NCBI GenBank assembly: GCA_951812325.1
Contig: OX638294.1
Coordinates: 1-64,000 of the forward strand
Source: an uncultured Thermoanaerobaculia bacterium
Lineage (GTDB): Bacteria > Acidobacteriota > Thermoanaerobaculia > Multivoradales > Multivoraceae
Reading direction: 5' to 3'
Length of the DNA: 64,000 nt
Shown here: positions 1 through 9,000 of the stretch, in pieces
How positions within the stretch are numbered: the first letter of the stretch is position 1
How the letters are laid out: every line of letters starts with the position of its first letter
Notes under the pieces: generated by a model
The model's database searches: none
Told to the model about the DNA's origin: nothing
Seen by the model: only the letters and a program-made list of their open reading frames with translations
Program-made: the position numbers and the translations under genes

Positions 1-50
1 ACGCGGTACGCCCCCTCCAGCGACCCCCACCAGCTACTGACAACGTCCAT
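1..50 (-). CDS. 5' end of an unknown gene running off the left edge
   Basis: Only 16 codons are visible, starting with ATG at 50 and read leftwards (begins MDVVSSWWGSLEGAY). A strong purine-rich ribosome binding site (GAGAGGAG) lies a few bases upstream of this ATG. The gene follows the permease at 107-1393 on the same strand, so it is probably the next member of that run. Nothing can be said about its product. Confidence 0.5.
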   Translation of the reverse strand, partial: MDVVSSWWGSLEGAYR

Positions 51-106
51 CGCTCTCCTCTCTCTTCTTCGTGACGTCCGAGTCTACCGTTGACGCCTCT
101 CGGCTC

Positions 107-1393
107 TCAGGTCCGGTCGCCGCGGGCCGCTCGTTCGATTCCCCGCTCCTCATCGACCCGGAGCAGCAGCAGACCGCCGACCAGGAAGAACACGAGGACG
201 ACGGCAATGCCCGCGCGTTGGCCGTAGCCGGCCGTGATCAGGCCCAGCAGCAGCGGCCCGAGAAACGCCGTCGCCTTGCCGGAGAAGGCGAAGAAACCGA
301 AGAACTCGGACTCGTATCGCTTCGGCGCGAATCGCCCCATCAGCGACCGGCTCGCGGACTGGTTGGGGCCCATGAACAGGCCCAGCACCAGCGCCGCGGC
401 CCAGAACCAGGCCCTGTTCGGCGCCGCGACCGCGACCAGGGAGCAGACGAACAGGCCGACCAGGCTCCACAGCACCGTGGTGCGGCCGCCCACCCGATCG
501 TCGACGAGGCCGAACAGGAACGCGCCCAGGCCCGCCGCGACGTTCAGGGCAATGCCGAACACGATCACTTCGCCCGTGTCCATGTCGAAGGTTCCCGCGG
601 CGTAGACGCCGCCGAAGGCGAACACGGTGATCAGGCCGTCGTTGTAGATCAGGCGCGCGATGAGGAAGCGGACGATGTCCTGGAAGTCCCGGATCCGGGT
701 CAGCGTGCGGCCGAGGTCCTGGAAGGCGCCGCGAACGGCCGCGACGGCGCCGCCGGCGGATGCGTCGCTGCGCGGTGTGACTTCGTCACGCAGCAGGATG
801 AGCGCGGGCAGGCTGAAGAGCAGGAACCAGACGGCGACGAGCAGGTTCGAGGCGCGGATGTTGAAGCCGTCCTCCGTGCTGAGCGCCAGCCACGGGGCGC
901 CCTCGCCGAGGCCGATCAGCCCGAGCAGCGCGACGACCAGGCAGACGAGCCCTCCCGCGTAGCCAAGACCCCAGGCGTAGCCGGAAATCCGTCCGATCGT
1001 TCGCGGCGTCGACAACCGGGGCAGGAAGGAGTTGTAGAACACCATCCCGACCTCGAATCCGACGTTCGCGACGACGAACAGCGCAAGGGCCGCCAGGACG
1101 GCGTTGCCGCTTCCCGGGACGATGAAGGTCAGCCAGGCAGTCGCGCCGACCGAGATCAGCGTGGCGGCGACCAGGAAGCGCCGGCGCAGGCCGGAACGGT
1201 CGGCCATCGCCCCAAGCACCGGTGCGACGAGGGCGATGATCAGCGAACTGATCGTGATCCCGCGCGACCACAGGGCGGTGCCGCGGGCCGCGTCCTCGGC
1301 GAAGGTCTGCGAGAAGTAGGTCGCGTAGACGAAGGTCACCACCAGGGTGGTGAAGGCCGAGTTGGCCCAGTCGTAGAGACACCAGGACGCCAC
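107..1393 (-). CDS. MFS permease, Atg22/UMF1 family
   Basis: This is a polytopic inner-membrane transporter of about 428 residues. The N-terminal signature CLYDWANSAF, the hydrophobic segments along the whole chain and the central loop with charged residues match the UMF1 (Atg22-like) branch of the major facilitator superfamily. Some members export amino acids, but the substrate here is unknown. The start is uncertain: I chose GTG at 1393 because it lies just before the conserved YDWANSAF segment, whereas a good Shine-Dalgarno (GAGGAG) occurs further upstream, directly at the stop of the enoyl-CoA hydratase gene, with no standard start codon at proper spacing. The gene is probably the distal member of the run that begins with the sulfatase. 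Confidence 0.75.
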   Translation of the reverse strand: MASWCLYDWANSAFTTLVVTFVYATYFSQTFAEDAARGTALWSRGITISSLIIALVAPVLGAMADRSGLRRRFLVAATLISVGATAWLTFIVPGSGNAVLAALALFVVANVGFEVGMVFYNSFLPRLSTPRTIGRISGYAWGLGYAGGLVCLVVALLGLIGLGEGAPWLALSTEDGFNIRASNLLVAVWFLLFSLPALILLRDEVTPRSDASAGGAVAAVRGAFQDLGRTLTRIRDFQDIVRFLIARLIYNDGLITVFAFGGVYAAGTFDMDTGEVIVFGIALNVAAGLGAFLFGLVDDRVGGRTTVLWSLVGLFVCSLVAVAAPNRAWFWAAALVLGLFMGPNQSASRSLMGRFAPKRYESEFFGFFAFSGKATAFLGPLLLGLITAGYGQRAGIAVVLVFFLVGGLLLLRVDEERGIERAARGDRT

Positions 1394-1437
1394 CGCCCCA
1401 CGGCGGGGGCCGGGCGCCGCTCCGCTGCCCGAACTCC

Positions 1438-2295
1438 TCAGAACTTCTCGTCCTCCCACCAGGGGAAGTAGGAAGGCAGGTCCGCGCTGACCTTCAGGGG
1501 AAACTCGGCCGGCCGCTTCTCGAGGAACGAAACGACGCCCTCCCTGGCGTCGGCGCTCCGGCCCCGCGTGTAGATGCCCTTGGACTCGACGCGATGCGCC
1601 GCCATCGGCGATTCGGCGTCGAGAGCCTTCCAGAGCATGTGCCTGGTCAGGGTGACCGAAACCGGTGAGGCGTTGGCCACGATCTCGGACGCCAGTTCGC
1701 GGGCGGCGGGAAGCAGATCCTCCGGCGGCAGGACGCGATTGACGAGCCCGGCCTCGAGTGCTTCCGAGGCCGGGAACACGCGGCCGGTCAGCGTCCACTC
1801 GGAGGCTCGGCCCATGCCGACCAGGCGAGGCAGAAAGTAGCTGCTGCAAGCTTCGGGCACCATGCCGCGGCGCACGAAGACGAAGCCCATCCGGGCCTCG
1901 GTCGAAGCGAGGCGGACGTCCATCGGCAGGGTCATCGTGATGCCGACGCCGACCGCCGGGCCGTTGATCGCCGCGATGATCGGCTTGCGCAGGGCGTAGA
2001 TCCGGAGCGACAACACGCCGCCGCCGTCCCGGTAGGCCTCGAGGTCCTCGTTGGAACGGGCGAAGGTGTCACCGCCGGAGGACAGATCCGCGCCGGCGCA
2101 GAACCCGCGCCCTTCGCCGGTGACGATGATGGCGCGGATGTTGTCGTCCCCGTCCGCGCGGTCGAAGGCTTCCATCATCTCCGCCGCCATCTGGCCGTTG
2201 AAGGCGTTGAGGCGTTCGGGACGGTTGAGCGTCATCGTCAACACGCCATCCTGGACTTCGTAGCGGATCGCTTCGTAGCTGGATTCCTGGGTCAT
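1438..2295 (-). CDS. Enoyl-CoA hydratase/isomerase family protein
   Basis: The 285-residue cytoplasmic protein has the crotonase fold: an N-terminal LNRPERLNAF strand-turn, the CoA/oxyanion-hole segments GFCAGADLS and INGPAVGVG, and a glutamate in GMVPEAC at the position used for catalysis in enoyl-CoA hydratases. Family members hydrate, isomerise or cleave acyl-CoA thioesters, and the exact substrate cannot be read from sequence. The C-terminal segment ending in a Trp-Trp-Glu motif is longer than in short-chain hydratases. The ATG at 2295 was chosen because the crotonase domain begins directly after it. It lies 59 bases downstream of the SHMT gene on the same strand. Confidence 0.88.
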   Translation of the reverse strand: MTQESSYEAIRYEVQDGVLTMTLNRPERLNAFNGQMAAEMMEAFDRADGDDNIRAIIVTGEGRGFCAGADLSSGGDTFARSNEDLEAYRDGGGVLSLRIYALRKPIIAAINGPAVGVGITMTLPMDVRLASTEARMGFVFVRRGMVPEACSSYFLPRLVGMGRASEWTLTGRVFPASEALEAGLVNRVLPPEDLLPAARELASEIVANASPVSVTLTRHMLWKALDAESPMAAHRVESKGIYTRGRSADAREGVVSFLEKRPAEFPLKVSADLPSYFPWWEDEKF

Positions 2296-2354
2296 CTGGT
2301 CGTTCCTGCTGTCGGTGTTCGGTGGGTTCTTCTTCGTCGCTGCGCCTGCGCGGA

Positions 2355-3626
2355 TCAGGAACCGGCTGAAACGCCGGGCACCGGGAAGCGCAGGCAGAAC
2401 CGCTCGATGTCGTGCCGCATCGCGTCCAGACGCTGGTCGTCGCCGTGCCGCCTCAGCGCGTCGACGATCCACTCGGCGAGCAGCTTCATTTCGGGTTCTT
2501 CCATGCCGCGCGTGGTCGCCGCTGGACTGCCGAGCCGGATGCCGCTCGGCCGCAGTGGCGGTCGGGGGTCGTCGGGGATCAACTGCTTGTTGACCGTGAT
2601 GGACACCTTGTCGAGGGTCTCCTCGGCGACGCGGCCGTCGATGCCGAAGCTCGTCCGGGTGTCGAGCACCATCATGTGGTTGTCGGTGCCGCCGGTCACG
2701 AGATCGGCGCCTCGGTTCATCAGCTCCCCTGCCAGAATCTTCGCGTTGGTCAACACCTGCCGGGCGTAGACCGCGAACTCGGGCTCGAGTGCCTTGCCGA
2801 GGGTGATCGCGAGCGCGGCAACGGCGTTCATGTGGGGGCCACCCTGAAGACCGGGAAAGACAGCCTTGTCGATCTTCCGGCGGTGCTCGGCGCGGCACAG
2901 GATCAGGCCGCTGCGCGGGCCGCGCAGGGTCTTGTGGCCGGTGGTCGTCATCACGTCGAAGCCGTGGTCCATCGGGTTGGACATCGCGTTGCCGGCGATC
3001 AGCCCGCCGATGTGCGACACGTCGGCCATCGTCAGCGCGCCCACATCGTCCGCGATCCGCTTGAACTCGCGGTAGTCGTAGTCCCGCGGGTAGGAGGAGT
3101 AGCCGCAGAGGATCATCTTCGGCCGGTGCTCGCGGGCCTGGGCGAGCAGGGCGTCGAAGTCGATCGCGCCGGCGTTGTCGGGATCCGTCTTGTAGCGGAT
3201 GAAGTGGAAGACCCGGCCCATGTGGGACACCGGCGCGCCGTGAGTCAGGTGGCCTCCATGCGACAGGTCCATCGCCAGCACCGTGTCGCCGGGGTCGAGG
3301 AACGCGAAGTACGCCGCCTGATTCATCGGCGAGCCGGACAGGGCCTGCACGTTCGCGTGCTCGGATCGGAACACCCGGCAGGCGCGCTCGATCGCCAGCC
3401 GCTCCACCGCGTCGGTGAACTCCTGGCCGCCGTAGTAGCGGCGGCCGGGGTAGCCCTCGGCGTACTTGTTGGTCAGCACCGAGCCGTTGGCCGCGAACAC
3501 CTCGGGATAGGTGTAGTTCTCGGACGGAATCAGCTCGACCCCGCGCCGTTCACGGTCTTCCTCGCCGACGATCGCCGCCCAGACCGCCGGGTCGTTGCGC
3601 GCCAGGGCCTGTCGGTTGGACTCCAC
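2355..3626 (-). CDS. glyA: Serine hydroxymethyltransferase
   Basis: This PLP enzyme interconverts serine and glycine while loading one carbon onto tetrahydrofolate. The 423-residue length matches the family. Conserved blocks are visible in order: the N-terminal LIPSENYTYPEV, NKYAEGYPGRRYYGG, the substrate/PLP segment LSHGGHLTHG, the PLP-lysine motif TTTGHKTLRGPRSG (Lys near residue 231) and the C-terminal SGIRLGSPAATTRG. The start is GTG at 3626, preceded by GGAGAG. It lies 73 bases downstream of the selenoprotein gene. The adjacency to a Sec-containing protein is noted but no functional link is implied. Confidence 0.96.
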   Translation of the reverse strand: MESNRQALARNDPAVWAAIVGEEDRERRGVELIPSENYTYPEVFAANGSVLTNKYAEGYPGRRYYGGQEFTDAVERLAIERACRVFRSEHANVQALSGSPMNQAAYFAFLDPGDTVLAMDLSHGGHLTHGAPVSHMGRVFHFIRYKTDPDNAGAIDFDALLAQAREHRPKMILCGYSSYPRDYDYREFKRIADDVGALTMADVSHIGGLIAGNAMSNPMDHGFDVMTTTGHKTLRGPRSGLILCRAEHRRKIDKAVFPGLQGGPHMNAVAALAITLGKALEPEFAVYARQVLTNAKILAGELMNRGADLVTGGTDNHMMVLDTRTSFGIDGRVAEETLDKVSITVNKQLIPDDPRPPLRPSGIRLGSPAATTRGMEEPEMKLLAEWIVDALRRHGDDQRLDAMRHDIERFCLRFPVPGVSAGS

Positions 3627-3699
3627 TATGCGGTCTCTCCGAAGAGGGTCGCGACGGCGGCCGAAGTCGCGTGCAGGCCGCCGCGGACTCCGGCGGAAG

Positions 3700-4326
3700 C
3701 TACTCGAGCGCCGCCTTCGCCGCCTCGAGCAGAACCGTTTCCGGGAGACGGACCCGGTAGTCGGGGTTCACGTAGTGGAAGGCGATCCGGCCGTCCGTAT
3801 CCAGCACGAAGACGGCGGGGACCGGCAGCATGTGGTGATCGTCGCCGGCGTACGCTGCGAGGTCCAGCCGGTAGGACTCCCGGTAGGTGCGGACCATTTC
3901 CTCGTCCCGGAAGGCGATCCCGAAGGCCTGCGATGCCCTCATGCCGCGGTCGGAGAGCAGCCGGTACTTCAGCTCGTTCTTGCCCTTTGTCGCCTGCAGT
4001 TGCTCCGCGACATCCGGCGAGATCGCGAACACCTGGTAGCCGAGGTTGATCAGATCCTGCTCTATCTCTTGCAACTGACCCAGTTGCGTATTGCAGTACG
4101 GTCACCAGCCGCCGCGGTAGAAGATCAGGATCGTCGGCCTGGCCTGCGCCTCGGCAGGCAGATCGACCTCGCCGCCGTCGGCGGTGGGGAGTCGAACATC
4201 CGGTACCGCACTGCCGACCAGGAGTGGCCGAATGTCCTCTGCCGACGCCGGAACGTCGGCGGCGGAAGCAGGGGAAACGGTGGCGCAGACGAGGGCCGCG
4301 CCAGCGAGGAGAGTCGTGGTTCGCAT
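3700..4326 (-). CDS. Selenocysteine-containing peroxiredoxin-like protein (UGA = Sec75)
   Basis: Read straight through, this is a 208-residue exported thioredoxin-fold peroxiredoxin-like protein. It has a signal peptide (residues 1-23, ending ASA), then a thioredoxin strand TILIFYRGGW, an in-frame UGA at 4102-4104 (residue 75), then PYCNTQLGQL, giving a U-x-x-C redox motif at the position of the usual peroxidatic Cys. The downstream half (ISPD, RLLSDRG, PVPAVFVLDTDGRIAFHYVNPDY) is a normal AhpC/TSA-type fold and ends at a TAG. Homology on both sides of the UGA, the UxxC context and a perfect hairpin just downstream all indicate Sec insertion rather than a nonsense mutation. It sits 13 bases after the sulfatase stop. 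Standard gene callers would split or truncate it. Confidence 0.87.
4063..4104 (-). promoter_or_regulatory. Bacterial SECIS element (UGA plus hairpin)
   Basis: On the coding (minus) strand the UGA is followed, after a 14-base spacer, by GCAACTGGGTCAGTTGC (4071-4087): a perfect 7-bp stem with a GGT loop. The loop begins 21 bases after the UGA and starts with GG, which fits the bacterial SECIS rule of a short stem-loop with a G in the first loop positions at this distance. SelB would bind it to recode the UGA. Confidence 0.8.
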
Positions 4327-4339
4327 GGCCGGCAGGGTA

Positions 4340-6091
4340 TCACGCAGGCGGACGCCGCGAGGCCTGGTTCGCTTCGCGCGAGGCTCTCCGCTGCTCGGTG
4401 AGTTCCGCCCACGGGACGACTCCGGTGCGCGCGGCCCAATCGCGCCACAGCTTGGCGAGTTCGTCGACCCGTTCGGGCATCTCCGCGGCCAGATCATGCG
4501 CTTCTGTGCGGTCGGCGACCAGGTCGTGAAGTTCCCACGGTCCGGGGCGCCGCGACACGAGCTTCCACTTGCCGGAGCGGACCGCCCGGTTGCCTTCGTG
4601 CTCCCAGAACACCGCTTCGCGGTCCAGCGGCTGCCGGTCAAACGCCGGCAGCAGGCTGGCGCCTTCGATGGGAATCGAACTCCTTCCCGAACGAAAGGAA
4701 GGCTGCTCCGCTCCGGCGGCATCCAGGGCCGTCGCCATCAGGTCGACAACGTGGGCGGTCTCGCCGACGATGCCGCCGCCTTCGACGATCCTGGTCGGCC
4801 AGTGGACGATCAGCGGCGAAGCGATCCCGCCCTCGTGGACCCAGTGCTTGTACAGACGGAATGGCGTGTTGCTGACGTGCGCCCAGTGCGGGCCGTAGCT
4901 CTGGTAGCTCGATTCCGGGCCTGGCAGCACGCTGGTGTCGTTGCCGACTGCGACCGGGCTTCCGTCCAGGGCCTGCTTCGGCAGGTGCAGGCCGGTCCAC
5001 CGGTCCGTCAACACCTCGGCGCAACCGCCATTGTCGGCCAGGAACAGGATCAACGTGTTGTCGAGCCGACCTGTCTCCTCGAGGGCGGCCACAACCTCGC
5101 CGATTCCCTGATCCATGCGGTCGATCTGGGCGGCGTAGACCTCCATCGCACGCTCGAACCAGGGCCGTTCCTCGGCGGGCACGTCCTCCCACGCCGGTAC
5201 CCGGGAGTCCCGCTCGGCGAGCAGCCAGTCCTTGTCGATGAGCCCCAGTTCGGTCAACCGCTCCTGGCGCTGTTCACGGATCGCGTCCCAGCCGGCGGCG
5301 TAGCGGCCCCGGTAGCGGGCGATGTCCTCCGGCAACGCGTGCAGCGGCCAGTGCGGCGCCGTGTGGGCTACGTACAGAAACAGCGGATCGCCGCTCCGGT
5401 CGCCGGCCGCGTGGTCTCGCACGAAGCGCGCTGCATGCTCCGATATCGCGTCCGTGTAGTAGTAGACCGGAGCTTCGGGGTTTCCGGGAGGCTCCAGCTC
5501 GATCGGCGTGTTGCCTTCCGTAAGCGAGACCGGATCGTAGAAGCTGCCGGCGCCGTGGATCGTGCCGTAGAAGCGGTCGAAGCCGCGTTGCCGTGGCCAG
5601 TTGTGGGTCGAGGTGAGTTCGTCGTTGTCGCTCCAGTGGCCTACATGCCGGGTGACGTGCCACTTGCCCGACATGTACGTGCCGTAACCTGCTGCACCCA
5701 GTGCCTCGGCGATCGTGATCGCATTGGCGGCGAGGTCGCCGCGGTAGCCTGGCAGCCCGTCATCGCGCATCATGTGCCCGACGCCGGCCTGATGCGCGTA
5801 GAGGCCGGTCAGGAGCGACGCCCTGGTCGGGCAGCAACGGGCCGTGTTGTAGAAGTGGCTGAATCGCAGACCGTTCGAGGCGAGACGGTCGAGGTTGGGG
5901 GTGTTGATCTCGCCGCCGTAGCTGCCGAGGTCGGAGAACCCCATGTCGTCTGCCATGATGAGGACGATGTCGGGCCGTGGCGTAGAGTCCGTGCCGCCGC
6001 AACCGAGGGCCGACAGGGCCGGCGCGGTGACCGCCAGGGCCAGGCCGATGGCGGCGGCGGGGTTCTTGCATGAGGGAGTTGAACCGGGCAT
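4340..6091 (-). CDS. Type I sulfatase (lipoprotein)
   Basis: The 583-residue protein hydrolyses sulfate esters after its active-site Cys is converted to formylglycine. It has an N-terminal lipoprotein-like signal (LSALGC, Cys near 31) and the metal-binding MADDMG motif. The sulfatase signature CCPTRASLLTG puts the modified Cys at residue 86 in a C-x-P-x-R context. The SGKWHV motif and the second metal site FLADNGG follow. The organism therefore needs a formylglycine-generating or anaerobic sulfatase-maturing enzyme; the SUMF1 protein at 20438 lacks the expected Cys and is a poor candidate. The ATG at 6091 shares its bases with the ATG of the divergent protease. Substrate could be a sulfated polysaccharide, but this is inference. 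Confidence 0.93.
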   Translation of the reverse strand: MPGSTPSCKNPAAAIGLALAVTAPALSALGCGGTDSTPRPDIVLIMADDMGFSDLGSYGGEINTPNLDRLASNGLRFSHFYNTARCCPTRASLLTGLYAHQAGVGHMMRDDGLPGYRGDLAANAITIAEALGAAGYGTYMSGKWHVTRHVGHWSDNDELTSTHNWPRQRGFDRFYGTIHGAGSFYDPVSLTEGNTPIELEPPGNPEAPVYYYTDAISEHAARFVRDHAAGDRSGDPLFLYVAHTAPHWPLHALPEDIARYRGRYAAGWDAIREQRQERLTELGLIDKDWLLAERDSRVPAWEDVPAEERPWFERAMEVYAAQIDRMDQGIGEVVAALEETGRLDNTLILFLADNGGCAEVLTDRWTGLHLPKQALDGSPVAVGNDTSVLPGPESSYQSYGPHWAHVSNTPFRLYKHWVHEGGIASPLIVHWPTRIVEGGGIVGETAHVVDLMATALDAAGAEQPSFRSGRSSIPIEGASLLPAFDRQPLDREAVFWEHEGNRAVRSGKWKLVSRRPGPWELHDLVADRTEAHDLAAEMPERVDELAKLWRDWAARTGVVPWAELTEQRRASREANQASRRPPA

Positions 6092-9000
6092 GGACGGAGT
6101 GTATTCAGAGAGAAGCTTGACGTGCGGCGGCCCCGTGGCCGCGTTGCTGGCTGCCGCGGTGCTCGTTCCCGTCGCGGCGCCGGTTGAGGGTCAGCGCCTG
6201 CTGAGGTTGGTTCCGCAGGCGACTCAGCCGGCAACCGTCGCGAATCAGGGCTTCGCGCCGGACATGGCGCCGCTCGCCATTCAGGTCGACCTGGAGCTGC
6301 TTCGTGCCGAACCGGGCCGACTCGAACTGCCGACTCCGGATGGCCGCGTGCTGGAGGCGGAACTCGGTGTCTTCGAGGATCGGGGCGGCGGCGACCTGAT
6401 GTGGTCAGGCGGTCTGGCTGGGGCGGGCTACGACAGCGTCGTGTTGACCGTGGAACGCGGCCGCCTTGTGGGCTGGTTCGGTGAGCCCGGCGGCGTGAAG
6501 TACCGGGTCAGCGCCGGACCCGACGGTGGCGGGCGGATGGCGTTCAGCTTCGGCGTACCGGGCCGTGAGCCGGAGGGCGTGTGCGCGGTGGGCGCCGGGA
6601 TCGATCCGCGATCGGCGGGGCAGGCGCGCCTTCCCGCCGGGGCGATGGCCGTGGATCCGCCTGGGCGGGTCGTTGCCGCGCAGAACCACGAACAGCTCGA
6701 CATCCTGGCCGTGTACACCAGCACGGCGGCACGGAACTGGGCGGGCCGCGGCGGCGCCGAAGCCGCGATCCGGAGCGCCGGCGACTACCTGAACATGGTG
6801 CTGCGGAACGGCGAGGTCGGCGTCAGAGCGAAAATCGTCCACATGGCCCTGATCTCGGGGCCGATCGATCGTGTCGGCAGAAGCGGAACCGGTCTGTACG
6901 GATCGTCGATCATCAGGCAGGTGCGCTACAACGGCGAGGCGCTTCGGCTGCGCAGGGAGCACGGCGCCGACCTGGTGCATCTCTTCACCGGCGAGTCGCC
7001 CTGGGTGCTCGGGGGCGCCTGCGGCCAGCACTACCTTCTGCGCCGCGGCGACCTGGCGGGGGACTTCACGGAGTACGCCTACGGCTGGACCTCCAACGCG
7101 TGTTCCGGCGTCGGGCCGATCTTCGCCCACGAGATCGGTCACGGACTGGGCGCCCATCACGACCCTGCGAACGGCGGCTCGCCCGAGTTCGCTTTCAGGC
7201 CCTGGGCCTACGGGCACGGCAATCTCGAGCGCATCCCGAACGTCGGGACGATCATGAGCTACACCGGGCAGGGCGAACCGTACCTGTCGAGCGTCCGCAT
7301 CAGCCCCCGGGGGCGGGTGATCGGCATCGCGAACGAGAGGGAGAATGAACGGGCCCTCCGGGAGAGCATCCACCTCGGCGTGCGCTACGGGGACTTCGTT
7401 TCCCCCCTGCCCGCGGGTGCTCCCGCGGCGCCGACGGATCTGCGGGTCGAGATGGCGGACGACGTATCCGTGCGGCTCTCCTGGCGGGATAACGCGCCGG
7501 ATGCGGATGCCTACGAAGCGACGTTCTGGCGGTCGGATCAGTTTGCGGCCCCGTCGACGCGGCGGCTCGAGGAGCGCGCGACGGCGGTCCTCGAGCTGCC
7601 AGTGGCCAACCAGGGTACGCGGTACTTCTTCTTCCTCAGGGCGATCGGTGGAGAGAACAGCGGAGAGAGTACGTACTCGGCGAGAAGCAGCACGGTCACG
7701 CTGGCGGTCCCGGGCGCGGAGCCCGCCGCTCCTTCGGGACTCGCCTGGCGACCCGTCGCGGAAGAAGATCCGATCCGCGTGGGAACCAACTCCGCGCGTG
7801 TGAGCTGGGTCGATAACTCGGACGACGAGATCCGCTTCGAGGTTCAGCTTCTGTACCGGGGAGCGCTGGAGCGCCGCAAGTTCGTCTCCTCGGACAGCGA
7901 GTCGACCCTGCTGACGAACCTCTATCCGGACACCCCGTACGGCGTTCGTGTGCTCGCCCACGGCACGACCGGGACCTCTGCCAGCGGAGACATGCTGCCC
8001 CTGGCGTCGCCGCCCCCGCCGGGACCCGGGGCCGTATCGGGTCTGACCGCCAGCGCGACGGGCGCCACGTCCGTTCGTCTGACCTGGCGGGATGACTCGT
8101 CCGGCGAACTGGGATTTCAGGTGTTGGCGCTGGTCTCGGGCTGGTTCGGCCGGTTCGAGGCTGCCGCCAACAGCGAATCGATCGAGATCGAGGGGTTGGC
8201 CCGCGGCGGCAGCTACCTCTTCTTCGTCCTGCCCTACAACGATGAGGGCGTTGGCCGTCGCAGCTTCACCAGGTTGACGTTGGGCGCCGCGGGTCCTGGT
8301 CCCGAGGCTCCCGCCGGGCTCAAGTGGGGCGTCGACGGCGGCGTTGCCCGGTTGACCTGGAAAGACAACTCACGCGGGGAGACCGGCTTCGAGATCCAGT
8401 TGCGGCCCGAGTACGACCGGCAGGACACCAGGGTCGTGGGCGGCGGACGCTGGACGCGCGTCGCCCTGGTTCCTGCGAACACGACGGCCTTCGACCTCGA
8501 TCGCAGCGAAGGCGTCGATTACCGGGTCTTCGCCTACGACGACTCGGGCTTCTCGCGCAGCAGCAACACGGTCAGAGGGATGCCCTTCCGGGATCCCGGT
8601 CAGCCGCCGGCGGAGGGCCTGGTGACGGCGATCCCGATCGGCGAGACGTCGGTCGAGCTGGCCTGGACGGGCAGGTGGGCGCGGGCGGCCCGGGGTGCGC
8701 TCGCCATCGAGGCGCGGAATCCGGCGAACGGCTGGATCGACGTGGGTGCGGCCGAGGCCGCGGCAGGGAGCGCGGTCGTCGAGGGTCTGGAGGCGGAGAC
8801 TCCCTACACGTTCCGGCTTCGGGCCGGCGCCGCGGACCACTCCGAGGAGGTCAGCGTGACCACCGGGGCCTTCCGGGGCGCCTGCCGGCAGGGCGCGGCC
8901 CATCTCTGCCTTGGTGACGGTCGCTTCGAGGTGCGGGCGCACTGGAGCACGCCGGACGAGGCAGATGAGTACGGAGCGGCCACGGCGGTGCCGGTCGCCG

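Noticed and set aside
71..1471. Long open frame on the plus strand opposite the permease
   Set aside because: It is a charged, repetitive shadow of the real minus-strand gene, caused by high GC; no domain or start site supports it. Similar long antisense frames occur opposite SHMT (2412-4049), CydA (2.6 kb right of 32621-34138), ActB (34763-38038) and the helicase (41186-43168).
4102..4104. Nonsense mutation splitting the peroxiredoxin gene
   Set aside because: The UGA sits at the redox-active position with PYC after it and a SECIS-like hairpin downstream, so selenocysteine recoding explains it better than gene decay.
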